Positions 45,532-56,981 of a stretch of DNA of 64,000 nucleotides are shown piece after piece. Location: assembly GCF_000512585.2 (NCBI RefSeq), contig NC_089243.1, positions 1,364,001 through 1,428,000 of the forward strand. Reading direction: 5' to 3'. The notes beneath the pieces are model-generated. The model was not told the origin of the DNA, did no database searches, and was given only the letters and a program-made list of their open reading frames with translations. Position 1 is the first letter of the stretch. Each line of letters begins with the position of its first letter. Made by a program: the position numbers and the translations under genes. Source of the DNA: Kwoniella bestiolae CBS 10118 (Eukaryota; Basidiomycota; Tremellomycetes; Tremellales; Cryptococcaceae).

Positions 45532-48431
45532 ATGGGAAGAAGAGCAAAGAACAAGCAAGGCGACGTAAAGCCCCTTCCGGGAAGTATCCCCGACAAATCA
45601 TCCACTTCTCGAAGACAACAAGCCAAGAAGAAGAAGGCACCGTCCACACCGAACGATCAGAAGAAGTTCAAGGCTCAGAAGGGATCGCTGGGGAGGAAGC
45701 CCCTGCCTGCGCATAGGAGGAAGAAGGTAGATGAGGTAGATGAGGACGACAGTGATCTCGATGAGGCTTTGCAGCCTGGGTGAGTGCTTACTTTTCATTC
45801 TATATTTGGAAAGTTGGTGGTTGGTTGAGCTAATTTTGGGTGGTTTTGGTAGAGAGCTGTCTGAGGACGAGGAGGAGACCGTTAAGGTGAAGAGTGTCAA
45901 GAAGGGGAAGAAACCTGCTTCGTGAGCTATGCTCCTAACGTCAGATCTGGGGTCAAGCTGATATGTATAATATGGTGATAGATCCGATGAAGAGTCGGAG
46001 GAACGCTCAGGACCTGTCAAACAGCTGGAGTTCTCTGATTCAGAAGGTGAAGATGAGGTGAGCTATCTGCTTCTCGAGAATGTCATAGTGATGAGCCGAC
46101 AGTTGACGAGCTCCGTAGGATCTCAACGACGACGGTGAATCCCTTCCACTAGGTCAACACGCCTTTGACCTCGACGAAGCTCCCTCAGACGAAGATGACG
46201 AGGAGCTAGGAGACGAGTTCGATCTCGGTTCAGACGAGGACGATGAGATGCTAGACAATGAATTCGATGAGGACGATGAGGAAGACGCTGAAGTGGACTC
46301 CGCGTTCGCTTCTGAGGATGAAGATACTGAAATGGCTCCTGCTGCTGAGGAAGACGAGGACGAAGACGAAGATAACATACAGACCAATTTGGAGGACGAT
46401 CTGGAAGAGACGTATACCCTCCCTGCGGTCGATAGAGGTGGTGAAGAGGAGGAGATCGAGCATGGTACGAGTCTGAGAGAAGTCGAACAGAGGATGAGGT
46501 GGTTGGTCGGTGTTTGTTTGGGCAAGGACGATAAGATGTCGAAGGGTGTTCCAGGGAAGTGAGTATTGCTTCAGCCAACTTGTTTCCCCCTTGAAGTTTT
46601 CAGTATAGAGGCTATGGAAATTATACTGATGCTCCCCGTTTGACCGTTTAGATCGAGATCAGATCATTTGTTACAATTGCAACATGACATTGCGACATAT
46701 TTCGGATATAACACCTTTTTAGTGGGAAAACTCATGAAGCTCTTCCCCGCTGATGAGGTAAGTGCCGGATTCTTTCCTTACCCCATATTCAACTGAAATC
46801 CTGACGTTCTCACAATCATAGGCACTAGCATTCTTCGAGTCCAACGAGTCCCCTCGTCCAGTGACGATCCGAGCCAACACCCTCCGAACGCGTCGTCGAG
46901 ATCTCGCTCAAGCACTCATAAATCGAGGAGTAACATTAGAACCAATAGGTAAATGGTCCAAAGTTGGTCTTCAAGTATTCGAATCCCAAGTACCCATAGG
47001 AGCCACACCAGAATACTTGGCAGGTCATTACATGCTCCAAGCTGCCTCCTCCTTCTTACCCGTTATCGCCCTCTCCCCTCAACCCAACGAAAGGGTATTG
47101 GATATGGCTTCTGCCCCTGGTGGGAAGACGACCTACATCTCAGCGTTACTTCAAAATACCGGTATAATATTTGCCAACGATTCGAACAAGCTGCGAACGA
47201 AGAGTCTGACGGCGAATATACATAGGATGGGATGTAAGAATGTGATTGTATCGAATTACGATGCGAGGGAGTTCCCAAAGGTCATTGGAGGGTTTGATAG
47301 AGTGTTGTTGGATGCGCCTTGTAGTGGGACGGGAGTCATCTCCAAGGATGCTAGTGTGAAGGTTAACAAGGTGAGTAATGGTCTACCGTCTATCCCTCTC
47401 GTAGTTCCTTGGAATAGTAGATTCTCTTTGGTACTTCATCAATTTCTATACGTTAAGAAAGCTGATTTTGTTATCTGCCACGCCCAGACCGAACGAGACT
47501 TCCAGCTCCTCGCGCACCTCCAAAAACAGCTCATCCTCTGTGCGATCGATTCCGTCAACCCCAACTCCGCCACCGGTGGATACGTAGTATACTCCACATG
47601 TTCAGTGACTGTCGACGAGAATGAATCGGTAGTGGACTACGCTCTGAGGAAGAGACCCAACGTCAAGCTTGTGGAGACTGGGTTGGAGTTCGGAGTGGAA
47701 GGGTTTAAGAGCTTTGAGGGGAAGAACTTTAATCCTAGTGTTTCGCTTACCAGGAGGGTGAGTGGTGTTTCTTTCGTTCTTTGCATTTGTGCTCTGTTTT
47801 TGCAAACACATCCATATGAGGTTGTCCTCCCGTTTTCATCTCATCTCATGAGCTATCATTCCATCTCTTGTCATTGTCTTCGACCTGATACTCTCACCCA
47901 TGTTCGATCCACTTTCTCTTCTCTCATCTTAATTTCTGTACTGATGTCATACTCCGACCACAGTTCTACCCCCACAAACACAACATGGATGGGTTCTTCG
48001 TTGCCAAATTCAAAGTCGAGAAACGCAAGAAGGGTGGAAAGGCTGCCGCCGCCGCTGCAGAGGAAGAGGAGGAGCAGAAACCTACTATGAAATTGAACGA
48101 TGAAGGTATGGTTGTAGAGGAGGAGGTGGGGGATGTAAGTAGGTTTGAAGATGAGGAGGATCAAGCTTTGATAGAGGGTGAGTACTGTTTCAGTCGGATC
48201 ACACCAATCTCCCATCTACATTTAGAGGGAGACCAGAGCATAGCTGATAATTGTATTGTGTTTGTGTTTGTAGAGAGTAAACGAAAAGCACTCAAGAAGA
48301 AGGGTATCAAAGTATCTTCTAAACCCGTTGCTTCCAAGGTTAACACCAAAGATGAAAAAGATACTTCGAATGGTCAGATAAAAGTACCGAAGAGTAAGAA
48401 GATGACTGAAAAGAGGAGGTCGAAAGCTTAG
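45532..48431 (+). CDS. NOP2: 25S rRNA (cytosine-C5) methyltransferase Nop2
   Basis: Nop2 methylates a cytosine in 25S rRNA and is needed for large-subunit assembly in the nucleolus. The start MGRRAKNKQGDVKPLPG leads into a basic then strongly acidic N-terminus with Asp/Glu runs. The catalytic domain follows: SAM-binding VLDMASAPGGKTTYIS, DAPCSGTGVISKD with the active-site proline-cysteine, and YSTCSVTVDENE with the second cysteine that acts as nucleophile or release residue in RsmB/NSUN enzymes. NPSVSLTRR and FYPHKHNMDGFFVAKF close the domain. The C-terminus is Lys-rich (KKMTEKRRSKA). About 720 residues in at least eight exons; usual for fungi. An in-frame upstream extension to 45373 is unlikely because the family begins MGRR.K.K. 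Confidence 0.95.
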
Positions 48432-48694
48432 TTAGACTTGGATCTTGCGTTTTGCAGGGCAGGAATGGTCGGGTTTCTTTGTTTGAGTATTGTTATATGT
48501 CTATTACTTATTCCCATCATTCACATGCATCTGATACATCTTTGATTATCACCCAGAATTCCTTCTATGGGTACTTCTGGTTGAAAAACTTGCACTACAT
48601 ATATCATAGTATCCTACCAATCCAATTTAACCATTCAATTAAACTTCAATCCGCCAGGCTGAGCAAATTGGTCGGTATCCAGGAGAACATCGGC

Positions 48695-50334
48695 TTACTT
48701 CCCCTCAGCTACATAATCGCCCCACCAATCCCCGAAACTCTTCTTCTCACCCACATCCACCCCCAGCTCTGCCAAAGCCTTGGTAGATAATTGAGTATTC
48801 TCTGGACGGGGCGTAGCGTCAGGTCCAGGTTTGCTTGTATCTTTAATGATATGGTCGATGGGAAGGTTGAGGTGCTGCGCGATGGTTTGGGTCATATCGT
48901 ATTTGGTGAGTGGTGGGGAAGGGGTGGAATAATGCAGGATTGAAGGGAGGGGTTTGTCGAGGTCTAAGTGATGAATCAGATCGTCAGTCATCTGCCATCC
49001 TCTTTTGAGCTATGACAACCTGCACGGATAAATGAGGTCTGGACTTACGAGTCAGATCGTACAATACCCTAGCTACATCCTCAACATTGGTAGGGAATCG
49101 TACTTGATAAGCATCCATCTTGTATTTCTTGCCTGATTGGTCTTCGACAACTGCCCTCGCGAAAGGAAAATCAGCTGAAAACTTCACTATGGCTCAGGCT
49201 AGAGACGTGACCGCAGAAGCCAGCTTACCATCTCTCAAGATGTTCACAGCTGATTCAGAGTTATATTCGACTTTACCGTATCTAAGGAGTTTTCCCTTAT
49301 CAGCTCGACTATCCTCAGCTATAGATATTCCGAAATCTGATCAGCTAACCCACAAGATAGGTACCCTCAGAACAGTGACCTGCGCTCCCTTCTCCCTCTC
49401 GGCCAGAACAGCTTTCTCGCCATCCAATTTCTGCCGACCATACATCTGTAAAGGGTCAGGTTGAGCATCTACCTCGTATGGGGGACTGTTGTGTGATCAA
49501 ACCACGTCAGCTTAGCCCCGTTTCGATTCGCTTCAAGGCAGGAAAGCAGAGATTGAAGCTCACTTTCTACCGTTGAAGACGTAGTCCGTTGAGATGTAGA
49601 TTAAGAGGAACTTTCGTTGGTTGGCTAGGGCTGCTAGATGTGCGGGTACTTCTGCGTTGATCTGCGATTTCAATTCGTGTCAGTCGGGTACTCTAGCGAA
49701 TCAAAGAGCTACAAGTGGTGATAAACTGACTTTAGCCGCTTTCTCTGGATCCTGAATGTGGCTCTATCAGCTTCCTGGTTGGCGTTCACAGAGCATGTTC
49801 AGCTAAAGATGTACTTACAGCTTCAGCTACATCAGGTCTTCTTTCCGCTGCGCCTGTATTCCCACCATGTCAGCTATTGCGTCAAAGTCCCGGAAGTGTA
49901 ACAGTTGACATACAATGAACGACAACTGCGATATCATCAAAATCAGCTATTGGCTCTACAAATGATCGAGTCGGTAGGTTCAGCTCACCGTCGATGGTAG
50001 GATGAGTCTGGAAGAAACCATTCACAGCTTCCTTATCCATCAAGTCGAGTTTGGTATAGGTCGCATCCTTCTTGGCTCGGGAATTGGCGAGCTTGATCAC
50101 TAGATGGCGAAATTATCATCAGCTTCATAATCAGGTGTAACGGACTGTGTAGCTAATTGTACTTGGGTTAGACGTTTGACCCACCTTCATCCCCTTGAGA
50201 TTGGAAATGCGAAACCACCGCTCGACCAAGTAAACCCGATGCGCCTGATAATGGTTCAGATGTGCGTCAGCTAATCCGAGGACATGAAGAGATGGTAAGC
50301 TGAGCTTACCTGTGACTACGATTGATTTCTTCAT
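48695..50334 (-). CDS. MAT2B/RmlD-like NAD(P)-dependent sugar-nucleotide reductase family protein
   Basis: Starts MKKSIVVTG at the first ATG, the first strand of a Rossmann fold (next exon LLGRAVVSHFQ). VVHC joined to AAERRPDVAEA gives a pattern seen in methionine adenosyltransferase regulatory beta subunits (MAT2B); a YISTDYVFNG-type strand and MYGRQKLDGEKAV (YxxxK) follow. Later exons include QVRFPTNVEDVARVLYDLT and DLDKPLPSILHYS. The protein (about 330 residues, eight or more exons) belongs to the RmlD group of extended short-chain reductases. MAT2B itself regulates methionine adenosyltransferase rather than reducing a sugar; fungal homologs are less well studied, so both roles remain open. 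The first introns are close together and some exons are under 50 bp. Confidence 0.85.
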
Positions 50335-50861
50335 TCTATCTGATACTATGATTATGATGGCAATAACTATATCAGAGCGAGAAAGAGAAAGAGGCTAGAC
50401 CAAACATTATCACTTCACAGTAATCACAATCATTAATCATTAAATGTTGTGATCCCCTCCCACAACATTCTCGATGAACACACAGGTCAACGCACTCCTC
50501 TTTTCCGTTGGAACTCGTGGTGAGTAAAGCGGACATCACCGACCGGCACAAACTATAGAAATCAAGATCCGGCCGAGTCGGACATGCGCGAGAAAGAGCA
50601 AATATAGAAAGTGAAAGGTGAAAAGATGGGAGATGACTGTGAATGATTTTCAAGCAACACCGGACTTATTGGCTTTGTTCATCTTCATGCTCATTCTCAT
50701 TTGACATACATATAGACTTTCCTCTATTGTACATAGTACCCACGTACCACACTATAATATATCCACATATCTAGCTGTGAATACCTCTGTAAGAAAATTC
50801 TTCCAAAAACGCGAAAACACGAACTCAAGCCTCCGACTATACCGGATCTCACGCTTTAGCA
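50335..50861. promoter_or_regulatory. Divergent region, MAT2B-like / MFS transporter 1
   Basis: About 530 bases between two start codons, with no named motif recognised. Short frames here are unsupported. Confidence 0.4.
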
Positions 50862-53091
50862 ATGAGCACACCAACATCGAAACACCTAGACGAAGAGGTA
50901 GATACCAAAATACAGCAGAGAAGTTCAACAAATGTTGACAACCTACCGACACTCCCCCAGGATCCCTCTCCTTCAGCACAGCATAGCAACTCACCGGAAG
51001 TATCACACAAACCCCCTCCAACTAATAACGATGTCGACCTATCACAAACACTATCAAGAGTAGCAATCGATGATTCCGATCTACCTCCTCCAACTTCCAA
51101 GGCCCTCTCCCCAGCGAGGTTATTCCTAGTAGCAGCGACAGTCACATTCACGATGTGTATGTCAGCTGCGGGCTCACAAACGCTCAATATCGGTCTACCA
51201 ACCATTCAAGATGATTTACACATGATTGACTCGGACCTCCAGTGGATCGCTTCTGCCTATTCACTTACGAACGGATGTTTCCTCCTACTCAGTGGTAGAT
51301 TGGCAGATGTACATGGGAGGAAGCTGGTGTTTGTTACTGGGATATTGTGGTTTGCGCTCTGGACGTTGATTGGGGGTTTTATGAAGAATGGGGCGGGGTT
51401 GGTGGTTACTAGGGCTTTGGCGGGTTGTGGGGCTGCTATGAGGTAAGTTTATCCCGTTCCTTATCCTTGAGGTTGGATAAGCTATTCTGAATGAAGGAGA
51501 AAGACGATTGGCTGACTGGAAGTATGGTATAATAGCACACCAAGTGCAGTGGGGATCATAGCGGAGAACTTCACGGGTAAAGCCAGATCAACGGCTTTTG
51601 CATGTTTCTCTGCTGGAGCGCCCGTAGGAGGAGCGATCGGGTTGATCATTGGTGGTCTGTTCGTGTCATATGTAAAGTGAGCTGTCTCACCATCGCGATT
51701 TGCCGTCAGGGTGGTTCGCAGCTGACCTGTGTTTTGCAACTTGCAGAAACACCTGGAGAGGAGCGTTGTTCTTGCTTGCAGGATTAGCTTTCCTCATTTC
51801 TGCTATCGCATTATTCATCATACCGTCTGATGTACCACATTCAGAGGACAAGAGGATAGATTGGATAGGTGCTGCATTAGTCACTGTCGGTTTGATCTTA
51901 CTTCAATTCACCATTAGTGCTGGACAAACCGCTCCGAATGGCTGGAAGACCGGATGTAAGTGATTTTGTGATCTGTATTCCTCAATCGGATGTAGGTTGA
52001 CCTTCATTGGGGAATTATAGATATCATCGCCCTCCTCATCATCGGCTTCTTCTTGGTTGTAGCTTTCTTCCTCTGGGAAAGACATGTCATCAACAAGACT
52101 TCAAGACCGCCTCTTATGAGATTACAGTTATGGACCAGAGCGAAAGGTAGATTGGCTTCGGTGTATTTTATCGGTTTCGTTGCTTGGATGGGTTTTACTG
52201 TGAGTCTACCGCTTCTGTCTCTGGTCTGAATGCTTCAGATGGGTGCTGATTCATCTATGTATAATGGCAAGTCTCTGTTCTACCACGCAACATTGTATTT
52301 CCAGGAAGTGCAGGAGACAGGTCCAATCGGAGCGATGCTTCGTTTCTTACCCACATCCGTATCTGGAATCTTGTGTAATGTTGTTGTCGCGTTCCTGATC
52401 AGTGTGGTACCTACCCAATGGCTGGTATGTGTAGGACTAATAGCTACTGGGTGAGTGATGAGACTTACTTATAACTACAATCGAAACGGAACTCTTCCGA
52501 GTACCGACCCGGCACTAACATTTGGTTTTTTCTGTAGCATGGGTAACGTATGTTTCGCCTTATCATGGGAAAACACCAATTACTGGAGATTACCATTCAA
52601 CGGCATGTGGCTATCAGTCATGGGAGCAGACTTGTACGTATCACCAACAGGCCTCGACCAAGATGGTAGATGCTGATTTCAGCCGTCCCTCGTTCCCGTC
52701 CAGCTTGATGGCAACCGGTCTGATATTCGTAGCAGCCCTTTCACTCCCCGACGAACACTCCGTAGCAGGAGCATTGTTCCAAACGCTCATCCAACTTGGT
52801 GGATCGTTCGGTCTGGCAGTAACATCTGTAATATCGGATGTCCAATATAACAAAGCTGCTAAGACAGGATTGAAGACGCATAAGGAATCGTTATTGGAGG
52901 GATATCACGCTGCGTTCTGGTTAGGGGCAGCTACGAGCTTTTTGGCGTTGTTTATTGCTATTATTGCTTTGAGGGGGATGGGGACTATAGGAAAGGGTGT
53001 GAAGAGGAGTAAAGACAAGGTGGGGGATGGACAGATACCGATGCAGGATGGGGGTAAGATTGAGGGAAATGGGGTAGAAAATAAGGTATAA
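50862..53091 (+). CDS. MFS transporter 1, DHA2-like
   Basis: A membrane transporter of the major facilitator superfamily. A polar N-terminus of about 85 residues precedes the first helix (LFLVAATVTFTMCMSAAGS). ALNIGLP-type wording (TLNIGLPTIQDDL) and LQWIASAYSLTNG resemble the first-helix motif of drug:H+ antiporter family 2. GRLADVHGRKLVFVTG is the MFS motif A loop. Further helices come from later exons (FAGAPVGGAIGLIIGG-like GAPVGGAIGLIIGGLFVSYV, LFLLAGLAFLISAIALFI, IIALLIIGFFLVVAFFLW). The last exon carries LSLPDEHSVAGALFQTL and a C-terminal helix LALFIAIIALRGMG. About 570 residues, likely 14 helices. The splice near 52630-52703 is best placed so that GADF continues to LMATGLIF. Paralog of the next two genes. 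Substrate unknown. Confidence 0.88.
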
Positions 53092-53619
53092 ATTTGTGCG
53101 TGCTTGGTGCTTGCCTTGGTGTGAGGTTGATACATATAATTAGTAATTCTGCATATGCATATCAGTGTCAGTAATGTAAGATTAGTACCTCATCCTATCA
53201 AAGATGGATCGCACACGAGTATGTATGTGATCGAGTCGAGTGCCCCATGTGGGGTATTACCCGTACCCGCATGGTACCACCTAGCGCTTAACGTACCTCT
53301 CTCCACAAGATTTGTCTGAACAGATTATTAGGTGATTTTACGCGCATCTGACTTATATCGACAACAATATGAAAGTTCAAGTCGCTCTCGAGGTAGTCTT
53401 CCTACTGCCTCTCGTACACAATCATATCTTGTAAATATACATACATACATATACGCTTTTATATCGTGGTTACTCACCTAAGATATTCAGCTTAGTCCCA
53501 ACGACAACGACGATCGTTCAGAGTCCTTTAGACTGTTTCTGTGCGTCGGCTAAATCCGAGCAAGAGTAAAATCTAATTTACTGTACGAGGACGAAGAGTA
53601 AGATCGTCTGTCGGCCCAG
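53092..53619. other. Intergenic between MFS genes 1 and 2
   Basis: About 530 bases carrying the promoter of the second transporter. No gene or clear motif seen. Confidence 0.4.
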
Positions 53620-56190
53620 ATGAGAAGCGACACTACCCATTATGGAGATATGACCACCGGCTCTACGAGTACTCTCAGCCCCGCAGCAAGATCGGGTCAG
53701 AACGTGCCAGGACAAAATGTGATGGCCACCACTTCGCAGGAGGTGAAAAGGACCCCTTCCAATCCGATAACTGACCGACCCCTCATCGCAAGACAACCCT
53801 CCATCTCCTCCATCAAAGATAAAGATATTTCAACAATACCTCTCCCGGTCGACGAGGCCCCACCTCAAGATGGAACTACAACCGCCGATGAGGAGGTCCC
53901 GAAACTATCCAAGAGTCGACAAATCGTTATAGCCATCACCCTGACGTTGTTGAGTATGATGACTGTCTCGGGGATGCAGGCATTGAATATTGGGATACCG
54001 ACCATCCAGAAGGACTTGGGTATGAAAGATACGGATTTGCCTTGGATAGCTAGTGCGTATGCTTTGACTAATGGATGGTGAGTTCAGTTCTCTTTCAAAC
54101 TCTCCCCTCTTTCCATCTTGACTGGAACCATGTGTGCACTTCTGGGCATGGTTTGGCTATATCGTGGATTATCAGCTGTTTGCTGATCTTGGGATCTTGG
54201 ATATCAGCCTGCTACTTCTCAGTGGGAGATTGGCCGATGTATATGGACGTAAGCTGTTACTTTCCACGGGGATGTTATGGTACTCCCTCTGGACCCTTGT
54301 GGGCGGGTTCATGCAGAATGGGATTGGGATGGTGGTATCGAGGGCATTGGCAGGGTGCGGGGCTGCATTGGCGTGAGTCATCATGTCGATCATCTTATAC
54401 TGTCTCAAATTGTGACATTCTATCTTACCTTATGGCCTCATGAGACCACCTCAATCCCTAATCCGATATCGCAAAGGGGCCCTGGACCTCACAGTATACA
54501 GAATGGATTTTTCTGCTGATCACCTTACCCTCGTAGCACACCAAGCGCAACGGGCATCATCGCTCATACATATACCGGCAGAGCACGACAACTCGCATTC
54601 GCATGTTTCGGTGCCGGAGCAGCTATAGGAGGTGCACTGGGACTGATCATCGGAGGAATCTTCGTTTCTTTCGTTCCGTGAGCAATACCATTCCACTCAC
54701 AACGTTCCCCATCCACCCCAGATCCATTGTTTTGCTGAGGCATCTCTTGCCCCTCTCCACACACATCGAATGTCAGCTGATAAAGATCTCGAACGATCAC
54801 AGCCACTCATGGCGATCTGCACTATGGTTCTTGGGTGGTCTAGGTTTTGCCGCCAGTATAGCAGCGCATCTGGTCATTCCCTGGGATTCGTCCCATACCG
54901 ATAAAAAGAGTATCGATTGGCCAGGAGCTATGCTTGTGACTTCTGGATTGATCTTGCTTCAGTATGTGATTAGTGCTGGCGAGACCGCACCTCAGGGGTG
55001 GAAAACAAGCTGTGAGTACTATTCCCTCTCTTGCCGAAAGCGTTCTCTTTGTATGATGCTCCGTCAACTGACTGTACGATATCACATCGCAGACATTATA
55101 ACGTTCATCGTACTCGGAGTAGCGTTGATCATAGCCTTCTTCCTATGGGAAAGGAGAGTACAGCGTATAGGCTCCAAACCGCCCTTGATGAGATTACAAC
55201 TATGGACCAGAGCAAATGGTCGATTGGCGGCTGTGTATTTCATCGGGTTTTCAGCTTGGATGTCATTTAGCGTGAGTGAATTTACGCTATATACAATATC
55301 TCCTCCGGATCTGGATTGTGTACATGTCTCAAAGGTTTCATGCTGATATGTTACCCCTTTAGACCGCCTTATACTGGGGCACACTACTCTTCCAAGAAGT
55401 CCAAGGTATCAGCCCAATCGCCACGACCTTACGATTCCTCCCTTCTGAAATATCAGGTGTGATTTGTAATGTTCTTGTGGGAATATTGATCCATCGTGTT
55501 CCCGCTCAATGGATCGTCTGTACAGGTCTATTAGCTTGTGGGTGAGTGTATACCCAAGTCCAATGCTGTTTATCTACCCCTCACTGACTCGACCGTTCAC
55601 TCATGCAGGATTGGCTGCATGCTCTTTGCCATAACTGGGAGGAATACCAATTACTGGACATTCCCATTCCAAGGCATGTGGCTCACGGCTGCTGGGGCAG
55701 ATCTGTAAGTATACTATCTCATCACCTGATCCCGCTTATACTGACGTACAGCATGGTCTACCTTGATATGTAACATCGCAGAGTATTCGCCCCAGCTATG
55801 ATCTTCGTTTCCCTCCTCTCCCTCCCAGACGAACACTCCGTAGCGGGCGCCCTACTCATGACCATCATGCGACTCGGTGCTTCCTTCGGATTGGCCATTT
55901 CCTCAGTAGTAGCTGATGTGACTAGTAAGAAGGCTTATGCTCGGGGCCTGGAAAGGGTAGATGGATATTTGAAAGGTGTCCAGGCTGGATTTTGGCTCGC
56001 GGCGGCGGCTTGTTGGGTGGGGTTGATTGTTGGTGTGATTGCTCTGAGGGGGTTGGGGGTGTTGGGGAAGAAGACGGAAAAGAAGGAGGAGATCGAGTTG
56101 GCTACGAAGGGGAAGAAAGTCGAAGAGCAAAAGGATGGAACGGATGGGAAAGATAGAGACAGGAATAGGGTTACAGAGGAATTGGTATGA
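53620..56190 (+). CDS. MFS transporter 2, DHA2-like
   Basis: Same architecture as the gene just upstream. N-terminus of about 110 polar residues (MRSDTTHYGDMTTGSTS), first helix VIAITLTLLSMMTVSGMQA with LNIGIPTIQKDLGM, motif A GRLADVYGRKLLLSTG, helices in AAIGGALGLIIGGIFVSFV and VLGVALIIAFFLWERR, then PPLMRLQLWTRANGRLAAVY, which is nearly word for word that of the neighbour. The last exon has LLSLPDEHSVAGALLMTIMR and a charged tail. About 630 residues in nine or ten exons, predicted plasma membrane or vacuolar. Introns interrupt at equivalent places in the two genes, so a tandem duplication is likely. Substrate cannot be deduced; DHA2 members export drugs, amino acids or siderophores. Confidence 0.88.
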
Positions 56191-56438
56191 AAACTATAAT
56201 AGAAGGGGTCATTAGAGGATTTCAGGGGATAAGTTATACGGGATTATAATTTTGATATTGTACGGTGCATCGTATACATGCATATACAATTGTAATATCA
56301 GATGACAGCTCGATACATCATGCATGGACCTATGACTACCAGGGTACGACTGTACTATACTGTGACTATCATAACTGAAGCTCGCGGTGCGATTCGCGCC
56401 AATACAGATAGTCCAGAGATCACCCCCACCCGTCCTTG
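56191..56438. other. Downstream flank of MFS transporter 2
   Basis: About 250 bases with no open frame of note; likely 3' untranslated sequence. Confidence 0.35.
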
Positions 56439-56525
56439 CTAGACTTGATAATGTGGCAGATCACCAGGTACAGGTCGAGGGATAGATGGGATAGTAGGTT
56501 CGACGAAAGATGGAGGACCGTCCAT
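56439..56525 (-). CDS. Possible 28-residue proline-rich microprotein
   Basis: On the minus strand a start in good context (CACCATGG) opens a frame of 28 codons. The peptide begins MDGPPSFVEPTIPSIPRPV and ends HYQV. Pro, Ile and Glu placing is even and unlike random translation. A TATATA element sits 54-60 bases upstream of the ATG (plus-strand 56579-56586). It lies in the convergent gap between two MFS genes. It has no recognised family. A single short exon may also be one exon of a longer gene, and chance cannot be excluded. Confidence is limited by length. Confidence 0.35.
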   Translation of the reverse strand: MDGPPSFVEPTIPSIPRPVPGDLPHYQV

Positions 56526-56981
56526 GGTGTATGATTGTTTGATTTGGTAAAGTAAGATCTGGGGTCAAGGGGATTTGGTATATAATGTGGTGTCGCGATG
56601 TAGCTCGTGTGATGGTAGGAGCTGAGTCGGCGATAGCTTTGAAGAGGGATGAGATGTGAGGGACTGAGAAGATGGAAAGCCGGGATTGCCCGTTGACGTA
56701 TATGGATATGTATATATACTCTTTATGTGAGGCCTAAGGGTCGAGAGGTGGCAGCTAGATTAAAGGAGCGCTCCATTGACATGGCGGGGGTGCTAGAGGT
56801 ATGACGTGTGTCAACAGTCTGAAAGAGCATCAAGCCATAGCTGAAAGGAAATCGTGCGAACACCAAGGGACAGTATGCAGTATTTAGTCAGGATGTCATT
56901 TGTGTCACAGCATTCAAGCAAAACCTTTATAACCAATGAAAGAACGCTCAAACTCCAAAGGTGGATGGTGTAAAAGGTCTG
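56526..56981. other. Intergenic
   Basis: This stretch lies upstream of the possible microprotein and downstream of the third transporter. It has a TATATAAT element (56579-56586) and a second TATATATA-like run near 56710. No other gene seen. Confidence 0.35.

Noticed and set aside
46154..46578. Minus-strand Ser-rich and Arg/Leu-rich open frames
   Set aside because: They are antisense to the acidic Asp/Glu runs of NOP2, which always yield open Ser/Arg frames on the other strand.
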